DNA from: Chitinophagaceae bacterium | GTDB lineage: Bacteria; Bacteroidota; Bacteroidia; Chitinophagales; Chitinophagaceae | Length of the DNA: 64,000 bases | Direction: 5' to 3' | NCBI GenBank assembly: GCA_022841365.1 | Contig: JALHRP010000001.1 | Span: 135,732 to 199,731 of the forward strand | In this document: positions 9,686-18,979 of the stretch, one piece after another | Numbering within the stretch: the stretch's first letter is position 1 | Layout of the letters: each line of letters begins with the position of its first letter | Program-made: the position numbers and the translations under genes | The notes under the pieces: model-generated | Seen by the model: the letters and a program-made list of their open reading frames with translations, nothing else | Database searches by the model: none | Told to the model about the DNA's origin: nothing

Positions 9686-11008
9686 ATGAAGAATTTATTA
9701 TTGATGGCCTGCATCAGTATACTGATGGCCGGTTGTAAGTCGAACGCTGATTATAAAGCATTCACCAATGATCCGTTGCTCTATTCAAAAACGGTGAAGA
9801 AGCTCAACAATGTGGTGCTGGAAAATAATTTTCCGCCCATGATTGCTGCACGTAATTATGTGTATGCAAGTATTGCTGCTTATGAATGCGTAGCTGCAGG
9901 AGACAAATCGTATCAAAGTTTAAGCGGACAGATTAAACACATGCCTGCTATGCCTAAAGCAGATACATCTAAACCGGTTGACTTTTCATTTGCAGCTCTG
10001 CTTGCTTTTACCAAAGTAGGAAACGCCGTAACATTTCCCGAAGGAAGTATGATGGGCTATTACGATGAGTTGAAAGAACATGCAGATTCAGCAGGAATGC
10101 CTGCTGATGTGCTGGAAAACAGTATTGCCTTTTCTGATACCATTGTTGCAACCATCATGAAGTGGAGCAAAGGCGATAACTATGCAGCAACACGTGGTGC
10201 AGAAAAATTCAACGTTCGGGAAGAAGAAGGACGCTGGATGCCCACCCCACCCATGTATGCATCGGCTATTGAACCACACTGGATGGAAATACGTCCCATG
10301 TTGATGGACAGTGCTTCACAATTTAAACCTGTTCGTCCACCTGTATTTGATATGACTCCCGGCAGTGTGTATTACAACGCATTAATGGAAGTAAAAAATA
10401 TTGGCGACAGCTTAACGGAAGAACAAAAACATATTGCAGAATTCTGGGACGATAATCCGTTTAAGATGAATGTAAGCGGACATGTGATGTTTGCAACAAA
10501 GAAATTTTCACCCGGTGGTCACTGGATGAACATTGTTGGTATTGCAGCAAAAGAAGCCAAAGCCGATTTTAATACAACCGTTGCTGCTTATGCACATACA
10601 GCCATTGCATTATTTGATGGATTTATCAGTTGCTGGGATGAAAAATACAGAAGCAATTATGTTCGTCCGGAAACCATCATCAGCAAATCCATAAATCAGG
10701 AATGGCGTCCTTATATTCAAACACCACCCTTTCCATCTTACACCAGCGGCCACTCAACCATTACTGCCGCAGCATGCGAAGTAATGACAGGTTGGTTTGG
10801 CGATCAGCTCAGTTTCACCGATACCTCATTGCTGGAGTTTGGAATTAAAAGCCGTGTAATTAAAACATTCAGAGATGCAGCTCAGGAAGCAAGTATCTCA
10901 AGAGTATACGGTGGTATCCATTACCGCTTTGATTGTGATGAAGGAAATAAAATGGGCAGGCAACTGGGAGAGATGATTGTACAACGCTTAAAATTCAAAA
11001 TAAAGTAA
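9686..11008 (+). CDS. Vanadium haloperoxidase/PAP2-type lipoprotein 1
   Basis: A 440-residue lipoprotein (signal MKNLLLMACISILMAGC, lipobox Cys17). All three phosphate/vanadate-binding motifs of the haloperoxidase-acid phosphatase superfamily are present near the C-terminus: KYRSNYVRP (KX6RP), PSYTSGHS, and SRVYGGIH (SRX5H), followed by RFD-DEG. The long N-terminal helical part fits bacterial vanadium-dependent haloperoxidase-like proteins rather than short PAP2 lipid phosphatases. It is exported and lipid-anchored. Whether it holds vanadate (halide oxidation) or acts as a phosphatase cannot be told from the sequence. It is the first of three genes transcribed together with an outer-membrane protein and a second member of the same family. 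Confidence 0.88.
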   Translation: MKNLLLMACISILMAGCKSNADYKAFTNDPLLYSKTVKKLNNVVLENNFPPMIAARNYVYASIAAYECVAAGDKSYQSLSGQIKHMPAMPKADTSKPVDFSFAALLAFTKVGNAVTFPEGSMMGYYDELKEHADSAGMPADVLENSIAFSDTIVATIMKWSKGDNYAATRGAEKFNVREEEGRWMPTPPMYASAIEPHWMEIRPMLMDSASQFKPVRPPVFDMTPGSVYYNALMEVKNIGDSLTEEQKHIAEFWDDNPFKMNVSGHVMFATKKFSPGGHWMNIVGIAAKEAKADFNTTVAAYAHTAIALFDGFISCWDEKYRSNYVRPETIISKSINQEWRPYIQTPPFPSYTSGHSTITAAACEVMTGWFGDQLSFTDTSLLEFGIKSRVIKTFRDAAQEASISRVYGGIHYRFDCDEGNKMGRQLGEMIVQRLKFKIK

Positions 11009-11039
11009 ACAGCTTATTATTACGATTACAATAACAACA

Positions 11040-11990
11040 ATGAAACAATTACAATTACATAAACTTTTTCTGCTGCTTGTTACTATTGCAGCAGGTTTTT
11101 GTGCAAAGGGACAAACAGATATAGATGCTATTCTGATGGAAAAAAATGCATTCTGTATCGGCCCCGGTTATTCTTACAGCAGCTGGAAAAATTATTGGGA
11201 AGGAACAAAGAAAAGAGATAACCTGAATCTCGGAACAGTATCTGCACAAACCTTTGCTGTAATGGGCAACTACGGAATCACAAACAAGTTAAATGCTTTG
11301 TTTAATATTCCATACGTCGTTACAAAAGCAAGTGCCGGCACATTAAAAGGACAACAAGGGATGCAGGACTTAAGCCTGATGCTCAAGTACCGACCCATCA
11401 ACAAAAAAATCGGCGATGCACGGCTTGCAGTGTTTGGATTGATAGGGGGCTCATTACCTATGACCAATTATGTAGCTGATTTTTTACCACTCTCTATCGG
11501 TAACAGAAGTAAAACTGCCATGGCCAGATTAATGGTTGATTATTATTACAACAGTAAATGGTTTGCAACAGCATCTGCATCCTATGTATACCGAAGCAAT
11601 ATTGAGCTGGATCGTAATTCATACTATACAGATCGTCAGGTATTGTCGAACCAGGTGCAAATGCCCAACGCCACCAGCTTTAATATCCGTGCAGGTTACA
11701 GAACACAATGGCTGATTGCCGAAGCAATACTGAATAACTGGACTACACAGGGCGGGTTTGATATTACGCAAAACAATATGCCCTTCCCCAGTAACCGAAT
11801 GAATGCTACATCCGTTGGTCTTAACATCAAGTATGTATTGAAAAAAATTCCTCAGCTTTCTTTAACAGGTGGTGCAGGCAATGTAATTGCCGGCAGAAAT
11901 GTTGGACAGTCTTTTAACGCCAATGCCGCTGTTTTTTATGTGCTTGATCTGAGTAAGAAAGAAAAGAAAGTAAACACTTCAAACAATTAA
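11040..11990 (+). CDS. Outer-membrane beta-barrel protein
   Basis: A 316-residue protein with a signal peptide ending at CAKGQ (about residue 25) and no lipobox. The mature part alternates short aromatic amphipathic strands with Gly/Asn turns (IGPGYSYSSW, TFAVMGNYGITNKL, LMLKYRP, MARLMVDYYYNSKW, FNIRAGYRTQW, TSVGLNIKYVL) and has about 12 predicted strands, as in MetA/transporter-like outer-membrane barrels. It lies 31 bases after the first haloperoxidase-like gene and 2 bases before the second, so the three are surely one operon. It probably provides passage or an anchoring site for the substrate of these enzymes (inference). Confidence 0.75.
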   Translation: MKQLQLHKLFLLLVTIAAGFCAKGQTDIDAILMEKNAFCIGPGYSYSSWKNYWEGTKKRDNLNLGTVSAQTFAVMGNYGITNKLNALFNIPYVVTKASAGTLKGQQGMQDLSLMLKYRPINKKIGDARLAVFGLIGGSLPMTNYVADFLPLSIGNRSKTAMARLMVDYYYNSKWFATASASYVYRSNIELDRNSYYTDRQVLSNQVQMPNATSFNIRAGYRTQWLIAEAILNNWTTQGGFDITQNNMPFPSNRMNATSVGLNIKYVLKKIPQLSLTGGAGNVIAGRNVGQSFNANAAVFYVLDLSKKEKKVNTSNN

Positions 11991-11992
11991 TC

Positions 11993-13540
11993 ATGAAACT
12001 GCAATCAATCTTTATTTATATACTGGTACTTGGGTGTACGGTTACATCATGCAAAAAAGAAATTACAGAACAAACGGCCAATGCACAGGCGTTAAATCCT
12101 GTGAACATTGATGCAGATGCCGGTTTGTGGAAACCCATTCTCTTAACATCAGCAACAGAGTTTGCAGTAGCAGCTCCTGCAGCAACTAATCTTCCCGGTT
12201 ATACCGCAGAGATCAATGAAATAAAAAGCTGGCAAAAAAATATGGGTGAGCAGGAACGGAAACTGATCAACTATTGGGGTGCAGGTGCTGTACTTCGCTG
12301 GAATGAGATTACAAGAGGACTTGTAGCGAAATACAATTTGCCTCCTTATCAAAATCCTGATGGAACTTATCCCATTCCGGATGCAAGCAATCCGTTTAAC
12401 AATCCGCAGTTTCCATTTGCCAATCCACCATATGCTTCCAGAGCATATGCGTACATCAGCGCTGCTGTGTATGATGCATTGGTAGCTGCCTGGCATTATA
12501 AAAAAGTATACAACCGTTCAGCGCCGTATAAAATCAATACAACCGTAAATGCATTGTTACCAACATCTGATCTGCCATCATACCCCAGTGAAGATGCAGC
12601 AGTTGTTGGCGTAATGGTAGAAATGCTGAAATTATTTTTTCCAACAGAGCAGGCCTTTATTCAGCAAAAAGCAACCGAACATAAAAATGTCAGAGTAATG
12701 GCCGGTGTAAATATCAGAAGTGAACTGGAGGCAGGCGAAGCATTAGGAAAACTGGTGGCACAGAAATTTATTACCCGTGCAAGAGGCGACAGAGCCGGTG
12801 CGGCCGTTGGTACACCTGCATTGTGGCAACAGTTAGAAACACAGATGGCAGCAACAGGCGAAACACCATGGATCAGTCAGGAGTCACCCAAGCGTCCGCC
12901 CATGTTACCACTGTTTGGCCGTGTAAGAACATGGTTGTTTGATTCTTTAACGATGGTAACCAGCATACGTCCTAAGGCGCCACCATCAACCAAATCAGAA
13001 CAGTTTAAAAAAGAAACAGAAGAAGTGTTGCATTACAGTAAGAATGCAACCAGACAGGAAATAGCCATTGTTCATTTTTGGGCCGATGGTGTGGCAACTG
13101 CAACACCTCCCGGTCATTGGAACGCCATTGCTGCAGATGATTTTATTTCACAACGATACAGTGAAGTGCGTTGGGCAAGAAACATGGCCTTGCTTAATAT
13201 GAGTTTAATGGATGCAGCCATTGCCTGTTGGGATGCCAAAACATTTTATTTCAACCCTCGTCCTTCGCAGGTAAATCCCGAAATAAAAACAATAACCGGC
13301 TTGCCAAATTTCCCATCGTATACCAGCGGCCACTCAACTTTCAGCGGAGCAGCTGCAACTATACTTGGGCATATTATTCCGGCCAGAAAGCAGGCATACG
13401 AAAACATGGCCAAAGAAGCATCGCTCTCCAGATTGTACGGAGCAATTCATTACAGAAGCGATTGTGAAGAAGGATTAAAATGCGGAAATGCAATAGGTGC
13501 GTATGCCATTACAAGAGCAAGAACCGATGGTGCTGAATAA
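11993..13540 (+). CDS. Vanadium haloperoxidase/PAP2-type lipoprotein 2
   Basis: A 515-residue lipoprotein (lipobox VTSC, Cys20). The C-terminus has the full set KTFYFNPRP (KX6RP), PSYTSGHS and SRLYGAIH (SRX5H), and an upstream H-WADG segment, as in vanadium-dependent haloperoxidases. Compared with the first copy it carries an extra insertion of roughly 80 residues, with a Pro/Asn-rich segment (YQNPDGTYPIPD, FNNPQFPFANPP) near residues 115-145. It starts 2 bases after the barrel gene. A clear terminator follows at 13577. The two copies are diverged paralogues in one operon, which suggests different substrates or a heteromeric arrangement. Confidence 0.87.
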   Translation: MKLQSIFIYILVLGCTVTSCKKEITEQTANAQALNPVNIDADAGLWKPILLTSATEFAVAAPAATNLPGYTAEINEIKSWQKNMGEQERKLINYWGAGAVLRWNEITRGLVAKYNLPPYQNPDGTYPIPDASNPFNNPQFPFANPPYASRAYAYISAAVYDALVAAWHYKKVYNRSAPYKINTTVNALLPTSDLPSYPSEDAAVVGVMVEMLKLFFPTEQAFIQQKATEHKNVRVMAGVNIRSELEAGEALGKLVAQKFITRARGDRAGAAVGTPALWQQLETQMAATGETPWISQESPKRPPMLPLFGRVRTWLFDSLTMVTSIRPKAPPSTKSEQFKKETEEVLHYSKNATRQEIAIVHFWADGVATATPPGHWNAIAADDFISQRYSEVRWARNMALLNMSLMDAAIACWDAKTFYFNPRPSQVNPEIKTITGLPNFPSYTSGHSTFSGAAATILGHIIPARKQAYENMAKEASLSRLYGAIHYRSDCEEGLKCGNAIGAYAITRARTDGAE

Positions 13541-13576
13541 GTAAACAGAAAGATAATCAGTAGTAGTTTAATATAC

Positions 13577-13607
13577 ACTCCGCTGTTTCTACGGCGGAGT
13601 CTGTTTT
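13577..13607 (+). terminator. Intrinsic terminator of haloperoxidase-like operon
   Basis: A 7-bp stem ACTCCGC/GCGGAGT with a 10-base loop is followed by CTGTTTTT. It lies 36 bases after the stop codon of the second haloperoxidase-like gene and before the DUF3179 gene. Confidence 0.75.
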
Positions 13608-13628
13608 TAATCAACAATTCAACAGCGT

Positions 13629-14765
13629 ATGAAAAAACTTTTCTGGTTTGGATTAACGGGACTCATACTATTTGAGTTGGCAAATGTCTATTTCATTATG
13701 CCCATGCCCGGCAGTCAGCAGATGAACAGTATTGATCTGGCTTATTTTTTATACAGCTACCGCTGGTATTTCAGAATAGGTTTGGCTATTGCAGCCGCAG
13801 TTGGTTCAATACTATCAGTCTGGAAACGGAAATGGGCCGTTGTAATTCCCATTATTACATTAGCAGTTGTGATTTATCTGGTCAATTATAAAATGGCCGC
13901 CGATGCAATGTTTCAACAACCCCAAAATATCATTTTTAAAACTGTTGCGGATAATAAAGTAGACAGTAACCGGTTAGTGATTGGCATCGAACTGAACGGC
14001 AAAGCAAAAGCCTACCCCATTCAGTTTATTGGATATCATCATCACTTGCAGGACACGCTGGATGGTAAAGCAATTCTTGTTACCTATTGTACGGTTTGCA
14101 GAACAGGCCGTGTATTTCAACCCATCGTAAACGGCCAACAGGAACAGTTTCGTTTGGTTGGGATGGATCATTTTAATGCCATGCTCGAAGATGCTACTAC
14201 AAAAAGCTGGTGGCGACAATCAACCGGTGAAGCCATTACAGGAAAACGAAAAGGGACTAAACTCACAGAACTTATGAGTACACAAACCAGCCTTGAGAAA
14301 TGGATTCAACTGCATCCGAATACTACTATTCTTCAGGCCGATCCTGCATTTGCAAACCGCTACGACAGTTCATTTAAGTATGAACAGGGAAAAAGTAAAA
14401 GCAAACTCACCGGTACCGACAGTCTATCATGGAGAGATAAATCATGGGTGATTGGTATTAAAGCGGGGGATGCATCAAAAGCATATGACTGGAATATGTT
14501 GAAACAAAAACGCATCGTGAAGGATACGCTTAATCAAACAGCAATAATTGTTCTGCTTGCAAATGATAACCGCAGTTTTTTTGCATTTGAATTACCGGCA
14601 AATACGAACAGTGTTTCTTTACTGAACGACACACTGCTGCTCAATACAAAACACTATCGCATCAACGGAAAAGGGATTGATACAGGTTTTAACCTGAAGC
14701 CTGTCTACGCTTATCAGGAGTTTTGGCATAGCTGGAAAACATTTCAACCCCAAACCGATCATTAA
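13629..14765 (+). CDS. DUF3179 domain membrane protein
   Basis: A 378-residue protein with three N-terminal membrane segments (about 4-24, 46-65 and 69-87) and a long soluble domain. The soluble part shows the DUF3179 hallmarks: IGIELNGKAKAYPIQFIGYHHH, then VTYCTVCRTGRVF with a CxxC pair, then LVGMDHFNAML and a WWRQSTGEAITG segment. The CxxC and nearby His residues suggest metal or heme-type binding, but the biochemical role of the family is unknown. The gene has its own start just after a terminator, so it probably has its own promoter. Confidence 0.8.
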   Translation: MKKLFWFGLTGLILFELANVYFIMPMPGSQQMNSIDLAYFLYSYRWYFRIGLAIAAAVGSILSVWKRKWAVVIPIITLAVVIYLVNYKMAADAMFQQPQNIIFKTVADNKVDSNRLVIGIELNGKAKAYPIQFIGYHHHLQDTLDGKAILVTYCTVCRTGRVFQPIVNGQQEQFRLVGMDHFNAMLEDATTKSWWRQSTGEAITGKRKGTKLTELMSTQTSLEKWIQLHPNTTILQADPAFANRYDSSFKYEQGKSKSKLTGTDSLSWRDKSWVIGIKAGDASKAYDWNMLKQKRIVKDTLNQTAIIVLLANDNRSFFAFELPANTNSVSLLNDTLLLNTKHYRINGKGIDTGFNLKPVYAYQEFWHSWKTFQPQTDH

Positions 14766-14869
14766 AAAGCAGTACACTTTACTCAGGAGTTTCTTTCTGC
14801 GAAGGGATAAAGAAAAAAATTATCTTGCAGCTGCACCTTTACCGGTCTTACTATATTAAACAAACAGGC

Positions 14870-15862
14870 ATGCAGCAAAGTACATTAAAAAAGTTATCAG
14901 AAGCGTTGGGCATAAGTATATCCACTGTTTCCCGTGCTTTAAAAGATCACCCTGATATTTCTGCAGCAACCAAACTGAAAGTAAAAGAACTGGCTGTTGC
15001 AATGGAGTATGAGCCTAACAGCTATGCAGTACAGTTACGCACCAGACAAAGTAATCTGCTGGGTATTCTTGTGCCGTCTATTGATAATTTTTTTTACGAC
15101 TCGTTTATTGCAGCTGTTGAGGATGAAGCACGCAAGTTTGGATATAGTGTATTAATCATGCAATCGAGAGATGATGTGGCTATAGAAACTGCCAACATAA
15201 ATATCTTTCGAAAAAATATGGTGATGGGACTTTTTGCAACCGTATCTATTGCAACAGAAGAGCTGGCACCATTTAAAAAAATGGAAGACCTGAAAATTCC
15301 TGTTGTATTTTTTGATCGTGTTCCTGAGGAGAAAGGATTTTATAAAGTGTGTTTATCCGATGCACTGGCTGCAACCATAGCAGCAGAAGCCATCATTGAA
15401 AAAAAGAAGAAGAATGTGCTCGCTTTGTTTGGTCATCCGCATCTGAGTATTTCAAAAGTGCGATGTGAAGCTTTGGTACAAACATTTCAGCAACAGGCAC
15501 CAGATACAACTGTAACAATTGATTATCCTGAGCAGCCCGAAGCTTCAAAAGCTGCAGCACTTAAAGCGCTCACATCAGGCAAACCGCCCGATGTGATTTT
15601 TTGTATGGGCGATTTAATTTTAATTGGTGTGATGCGTGCTATTCATCAATTGAAGTTGCGAATTCCTGAAGATGTTGCTGTAATCGGTATCAGCAATGGC
15701 TTTATTCCAACCATGTATAACCCTGTGGTTACGTATGTTGAAACGAGTGGATATAAGTTGGGCAAACTCTCTTTTGCTCAAATGTTAGGTCGTTTAAAAG
15801 GCGAAGATGTTACCGAAAACGTTTGCGTTGAATCCATGCTGGTTAAAGGCGGTTCTTTGTAA
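14870..15862 (+). CDS. LacI-family transcriptional regulator
   Basis: A 330-residue regulator. The start is set at the ATG directly before QQSTLKKLSEALG; an upstream TTG would add 15 residues before the helix-turn-helix. The N-terminal HTH (LKKLSEALGISISTVSRALKDHP) and hinge are followed by a periplasmic-binding-protein-like sugar domain (LGILVPSIDNFFYDSF, VVFFDRVPE, PPDVIFCMGD, VAVIGISNGFIP). It heads a plus-strand cluster with an MFS permease and trehalase and lies opposite the amylosucrase operon, so an alpha-glucoside effector is likely. LacI proteins bind palindromes with a central CG. CAAACGTTTG-like sites occur at 25890 and 40271, and AAAACGTTTG occurs in this gene's own 3' end. Confidence 0.92.
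   Translation: MQQSTLKKLSEALGISISTVSRALKDHPDISAATKLKVKELAVAMEYEPNSYAVQLRTRQSNLLGILVPSIDNFFYDSFIAAVEDEARKFGYSVLIMQSRDDVAIETANINIFRKNMVMGLFATVSIATEELAPFKKMEDLKIPVVFFDRVPEEKGFYKVCLSDALAATIAAEAIIEKKKKNVLALFGHPHLSISKVRCEALVQTFQQQAPDTTVTIDYPEQPEASKAAALKALTSGKPPDVIFCMGDLILIGVMRAIHQLKLRIPEDVAVIGISNGFIPTMYNPVVTYVETSGYKLGKLSFAQMLGRLKGEDVTENVCVESMLVKGGSL
15816..15825. promoter_or_regulatory. Possible LacI-type operator inside the regulator's 3' end
   Basis: AAAACGTTTG differs by one base from the perfect palindrome at 40271. It lies in the coding end of the lacI-like gene, about 47 bases upstream of a promoter-like pair for the MFS gene. It could be chance, because the codons also explain it. Confidence 0.3.
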
Positions 15863-15871
15863 TGAAATTGC

Positions 15872-15903
15872 TTTGGTAAATGAATTGGTAACGGGTATAT
15901 TTA
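15872..15903 (+). promoter_or_regulatory. Bacteroidota-type promoter of MFS/trehalase genes
   Basis: TTTG at 15872-15875 and TATATTTA at 15896-15903 are 20 bases apart, close to the Bacteroidota consensus TTTG-N19-21-TAnnTTTG with one mismatch in the -7 box. The MFS start codon is 23 bases downstream. Confidence 0.5.
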
Positions 15904-15925
15904 GTTATCATTTTATTTACTTGCC

Positions 15926-17191
15926 ATGACCAACTTTCGCATTAAGCTTTCACTCTTTCTCAATTATTTTGTATTTGCCATCTTGCTCAACAGTGTAGGC
16001 ACTGTTATTTTGCAGGTACAGTTAAATTTTGATGTATCAAAAGGATCGGCCAGTGTGCTGGAAGCGTTTAAAGATCTCAGTATTGCCATTGCTTCTTTTT
16101 TAATTGCCTCCTACGTAAATAAAATCGGCTATAAAAAAACGATGCTCATTGCTCTTGGGTTGATTGCCGTTATGTGCTTAATCATTCCATCAGTCAACAG
16201 TTTTTTAATGACCAAATTATTATTTGCTGCTGCAGGGGTTGGTTTTGCATTAATTAAAGTAAGTGTGTTTGCAACAATCGGTTTAGTAACAAAAACGAAA
16301 AACGAACACCTGAGCCTGATGAATTTTCTGGAATCGTTTTTTATGGTGGGGATTTTAACAGGTAGTTTTTTATTTGCTTCTCTGGTTGATAATAATAACC
16401 CTAAGTCAACAACATGGTTCAATGCCTATTATATTTTAGGCGGGCTGGCCGTTCTTGCTTTTTTTCTTTTGCTTACTACAAAGCTCGATGAGTCATCTAT
16501 TCAGGAAGCAGAGCAATCAAAATCTGCTGCTGATGATTTTATTGAAATGTTCAAATTGATTTTACTGCTGCTGGTGCTGGTCTTTATTTTCAGTGCTTTC
16601 TTTTATGTGTTGATTGAACAAAGCATTATGAGCTGGCTGCCTACATTTAATAAAGATGTGCTGCATCTTTCTACCAGCCTCAGTATACAAATGGCCAGCA
16701 TTCTTTCTGCATCCATTGCTTTAGGCCGTTTTCTTGCAGGATTGGTATTGCGTAAAATGGATTGGCTGATTGTACTGGTAGTTTGTTTACTTGCAGCAGC
16801 TACATTGGTAGTAGTAGCTGTTCCTTTAACAAAAAACATCACCGGTATTTCGGTAAACAGTCTGGCTGATGTTCCCTTGGTTGCATTTATTTTTCCATTG
16901 ATCGGATTATTTCTTGCGCCGATTTACCCGGCAATCAATTCTGTTATATTAAGTAATCTTCCTGCACACCGTCATGCTTCCATGAGTGGTTTAATTGTAG
17001 TGTTTTCTGCATTAGGCGGTACAACCGGTTCTATCATTACAGGAAATATTTTTGGCGCTTATGGTGGACAAACAGCATTCTATTTTTCATTAGTGCCCAT
17101 TTGTATTTTAATCGTATTGTTATTTGTATTTAAACGTCTGCAACCAAAAGCAGGCACAGTGGTTGATCTTAAAACTGCAGGAGGGCATTGA
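15926..17191 (+). CDS. MFS sugar permease (FHS-like)
   Basis: A 421-residue protein with about 12 hydrophobic segments and a central cytoplasmic loop near residues 195-210. It resembles the FHS/fucose-permease-like branch of MFS (SYVNKIGYKKTMLIALGL in the 2-3 loop, LGRFLAGLVLRKMDW in the 8-9 loop, LFLAPIYPAINSVIL). It follows the LacI gene and is coupled to the trehalase gene, whose GTG start lies 2 bases after its stop, so a glucose-containing substrate such as trehalose or its glucose product is plausible. The exact substrate cannot be read from the sequence. Confidence 0.85.
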   Translation: MTNFRIKLSLFLNYFVFAILLNSVGTVILQVQLNFDVSKGSASVLEAFKDLSIAIASFLIASYVNKIGYKKTMLIALGLIAVMCLIIPSVNSFLMTKLLFAAAGVGFALIKVSVFATIGLVTKTKNEHLSLMNFLESFFMVGILTGSFLFASLVDNNNPKSTTWFNAYYILGGLAVLAFFLLLTTKLDESSIQEAEQSKSAADDFIEMFKLILLLLVLVFIFSAFFYVLIEQSIMSWLPTFNKDVLHLSTSLSIQMASILSASIALGRFLAGLVLRKMDWLIVLVVCLLAAATLVVVAVPLTKNITGISVNSLADVPLVAFIFPLIGLFLAPIYPAINSVILSNLPAHRHASMSGLIVVFSALGGTTGSIITGNIFGAYGGQTAFYFSLVPICILIVLLFVFKRLQPKAGTVVDLKTAGGH

Positions 17192-17193
17192 TC

Positions 17194-18687
17194 GTGAAAC
17201 AGAAAGAACTATTTGAAGCAATGCCTTTGTTTGAAGACGTACAGATGCAGCGCATCTTTACTGATGGTAAAACCTTTGTAGACTGTACTCCAAAACAACC
17301 GCTTGAATTGATTCTTGAGCAATATGAAGAGCAAAAGCACTCGGCTGATTTTAACTTAAGCAATTTTGTACATGAGCAGTTTGAGTTACCGCATGTATTT
17401 GCTTCAGACTATCACAGTAATAAGGAACAGGATGTAAGGCAGCATATTGAAAACTTATGGTCTGTGCTCACACGAATGCCCGATGAAAAAAAGGGATCAC
17501 TTATTCCGTTGCCCAATCCATACATTGTCCCCGGCGGTCGTTTTGGAGAAGTGTATTACTGGGACAGTTACTTTACCATGCTGGGGTTAAAGGCATCCGG
17601 CATGTTTGTGATGATTGAGCACATGCTGAATAATTTTTCTCATCTCATACAAACCATCGGGTTTATTCCAAACGGTAACCGTACGTATTATCTGGGTCGC
17701 TCACAACCTCCTTTCTTTTCTTTAATGGTAAAGCTGTTGGCAGAAATAAAAGGGAATCATATTCTGCCGTTGTACTTGTCTTCGCTTGAAATGGAATATC
17801 ACTACTGGATGAAGGGTGCTGATGAATTGAATCAACATCATTCTGCCATACAGCATGTACTGTTGATGAATGATGGTGAAGTCCTCAACCGTTACTGGGA
17901 TGCCTTTGCAACTGCAAGACCCGAATCGTACAGAGAAGATGCAGAGCTGGTCCATCAATCAACACAGGAAACGGAAATCATTTACCGGCATTTAAGAGCA
18001 GGGGCAGAGTCGGGCTGGGATTACAGTTGCCGTTGGTTTAAAGAAGGTCATTCATTTGCAAGTATACATACAACAGACATCGTTCCTGTTGATCTCAATT
18101 GTTTGCTCTTTCACCTGGAGCAAACCATTGCCCTTGCACATCAACTGAATGGCGAAGAAAAAAAATCAACAAAATTTCAGTTGCTGGCTCAGGAACGGAA
18201 AAAAGCAATTGAAACATATTGCTGGAACAGTGATCTTGAATTTTACACGGATTATGATGCTGCAGCGCAAGAGCAGAAACAAATAAAAACATTAGCTGCA
18301 GTGTCTCCTTTGTTTTTTGGTATTGCAACACAGCAACAGGCAGATGCAGTTGCAGCAACACTTAAAACAGAATTTTTGAAAGATGGTGGCTTAACAACAA
18401 CATTGGAAACAACCGGTCAGCAATGGGATGCACCCAACGGCTGGGCACCATTGCAATGGATGAGTGTTATTGGTTTGGAGAATTACGGCCATCATACACT
18501 GGCAACAATTATTGCCAAACGATGGATACAACTCAACACGGATGTGTATCAGCGCACAGGTAAACTCATGGAGAAATACAATGTGGTGGATACACATTTG
18601 GAAGCTGGCGGCGGTGAATATACAGGACAAGATGGTTTTGGCTGGACGAATGGTGTGTTACTGGCGCTCATGAAAAAATATGGATAG
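17194..18687 (+). CDS. treF: Alpha,alpha-trehalase, GH37
   Basis: The start is put at GTG 17194, because AGGAGGG (17179-17185) lies 8 bases upstream; a TTG at 17188 would be only 2 bases from it. The protein of about 497 residues has no signal peptide, so it should be cytoplasmic like TreF. Both trehalase signatures are present: PGGRFGEVYYWDSYF near residue 113 and QQWDAPNGWAPLQW near 420. The catalytic Asp lies in ESGWDYSCRW (about 276) and the Glu in GGGEYTGQDGFGW (about 475). It splits trehalose into two glucose units. The gene is coupled to the MFS permease upstream and overlaps the small gene downstream by 8 bases. Confidence 0.95.
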   Translation: MKQKELFEAMPLFEDVQMQRIFTDGKTFVDCTPKQPLELILEQYEEQKHSADFNLSNFVHEQFELPHVFASDYHSNKEQDVRQHIENLWSVLTRMPDEKKGSLIPLPNPYIVPGGRFGEVYYWDSYFTMLGLKASGMFVMIEHMLNNFSHLIQTIGFIPNGNRTYYLGRSQPPFFSLMVKLLAEIKGNHILPLYLSSLEMEYHYWMKGADELNQHHSAIQHVLLMNDGEVLNRYWDAFATARPESYREDAELVHQSTQETEIIYRHLRAGAESGWDYSCRWFKEGHSFASIHTTDIVPVDLNCLLFHLEQTIALAHQLNGEEKKSTKFQLLAQERKKAIETYCWNSDLEFYTDYDAAAQEQKQIKTLAAVSPLFFGIATQQQADAVAATLKTEFLKDGGLTTTLETTGQQWDAPNGWAPLQWMSVIGLENYGHHTLATIIAKRWIQLNTDVYQRTGKLMEKYNVVDTHLEAGGGEYTGQDGFGWTNGVLLALMKKYG

Positions 18688-18961
18688 AGTTCAATTCAAC
18701 AATCAATGGGCGTTTGCTGCAGAGCCTTACAAAGGAAAGGTTCGGTTTGTTGTGTATGCAAACAAAGCAGAAGTTGTTTGCAGAATTGAATCGGTGAAAA
18801 ATATTCAACAGTTTTTAAAAGCCTTGGAAGCAAGGATTTTTAAAGGACGATTGCAATTGAATAAAACAAGTACTAAAATAAATGTAGAGGTAAAAGGAGA
18901 GAAGGTTGGATCTGTTTCACTCAAAGAGTTTAAGACGATGCTTCAGGTAATAGCAGTATGA
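18680..18961 (+). CDS. Small hypothetical protein coupled to trehalase
   Basis: A 93-residue frame whose ATG lies inside the last codons of the trehalase gene (8-base overlap), an arrangement typical of translational coupling. The protein has a compact alternating pattern (VRFVVYANKAEVVCRIE, then KNIQQFLKALEARIF, then TKINVEVKGEKVGSVSLKEF) suggesting an alpha/beta fold, with no signal peptide or membrane segment. I do not recognise a family. It ends 18 bases before the convergent TrpF-like gene. Confidence 0.55.
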   Translation: MDRVQFNNQWAFAAEPYKGKVRFVVYANKAEVVCRIESVKNIQQFLKALEARIFKGRLQLNKTSTKINVEVKGEKVGSVSLKEFKTMLQVIAV

Positions 18962-18979
18962 TTCGGTTGAATTGTTGCC

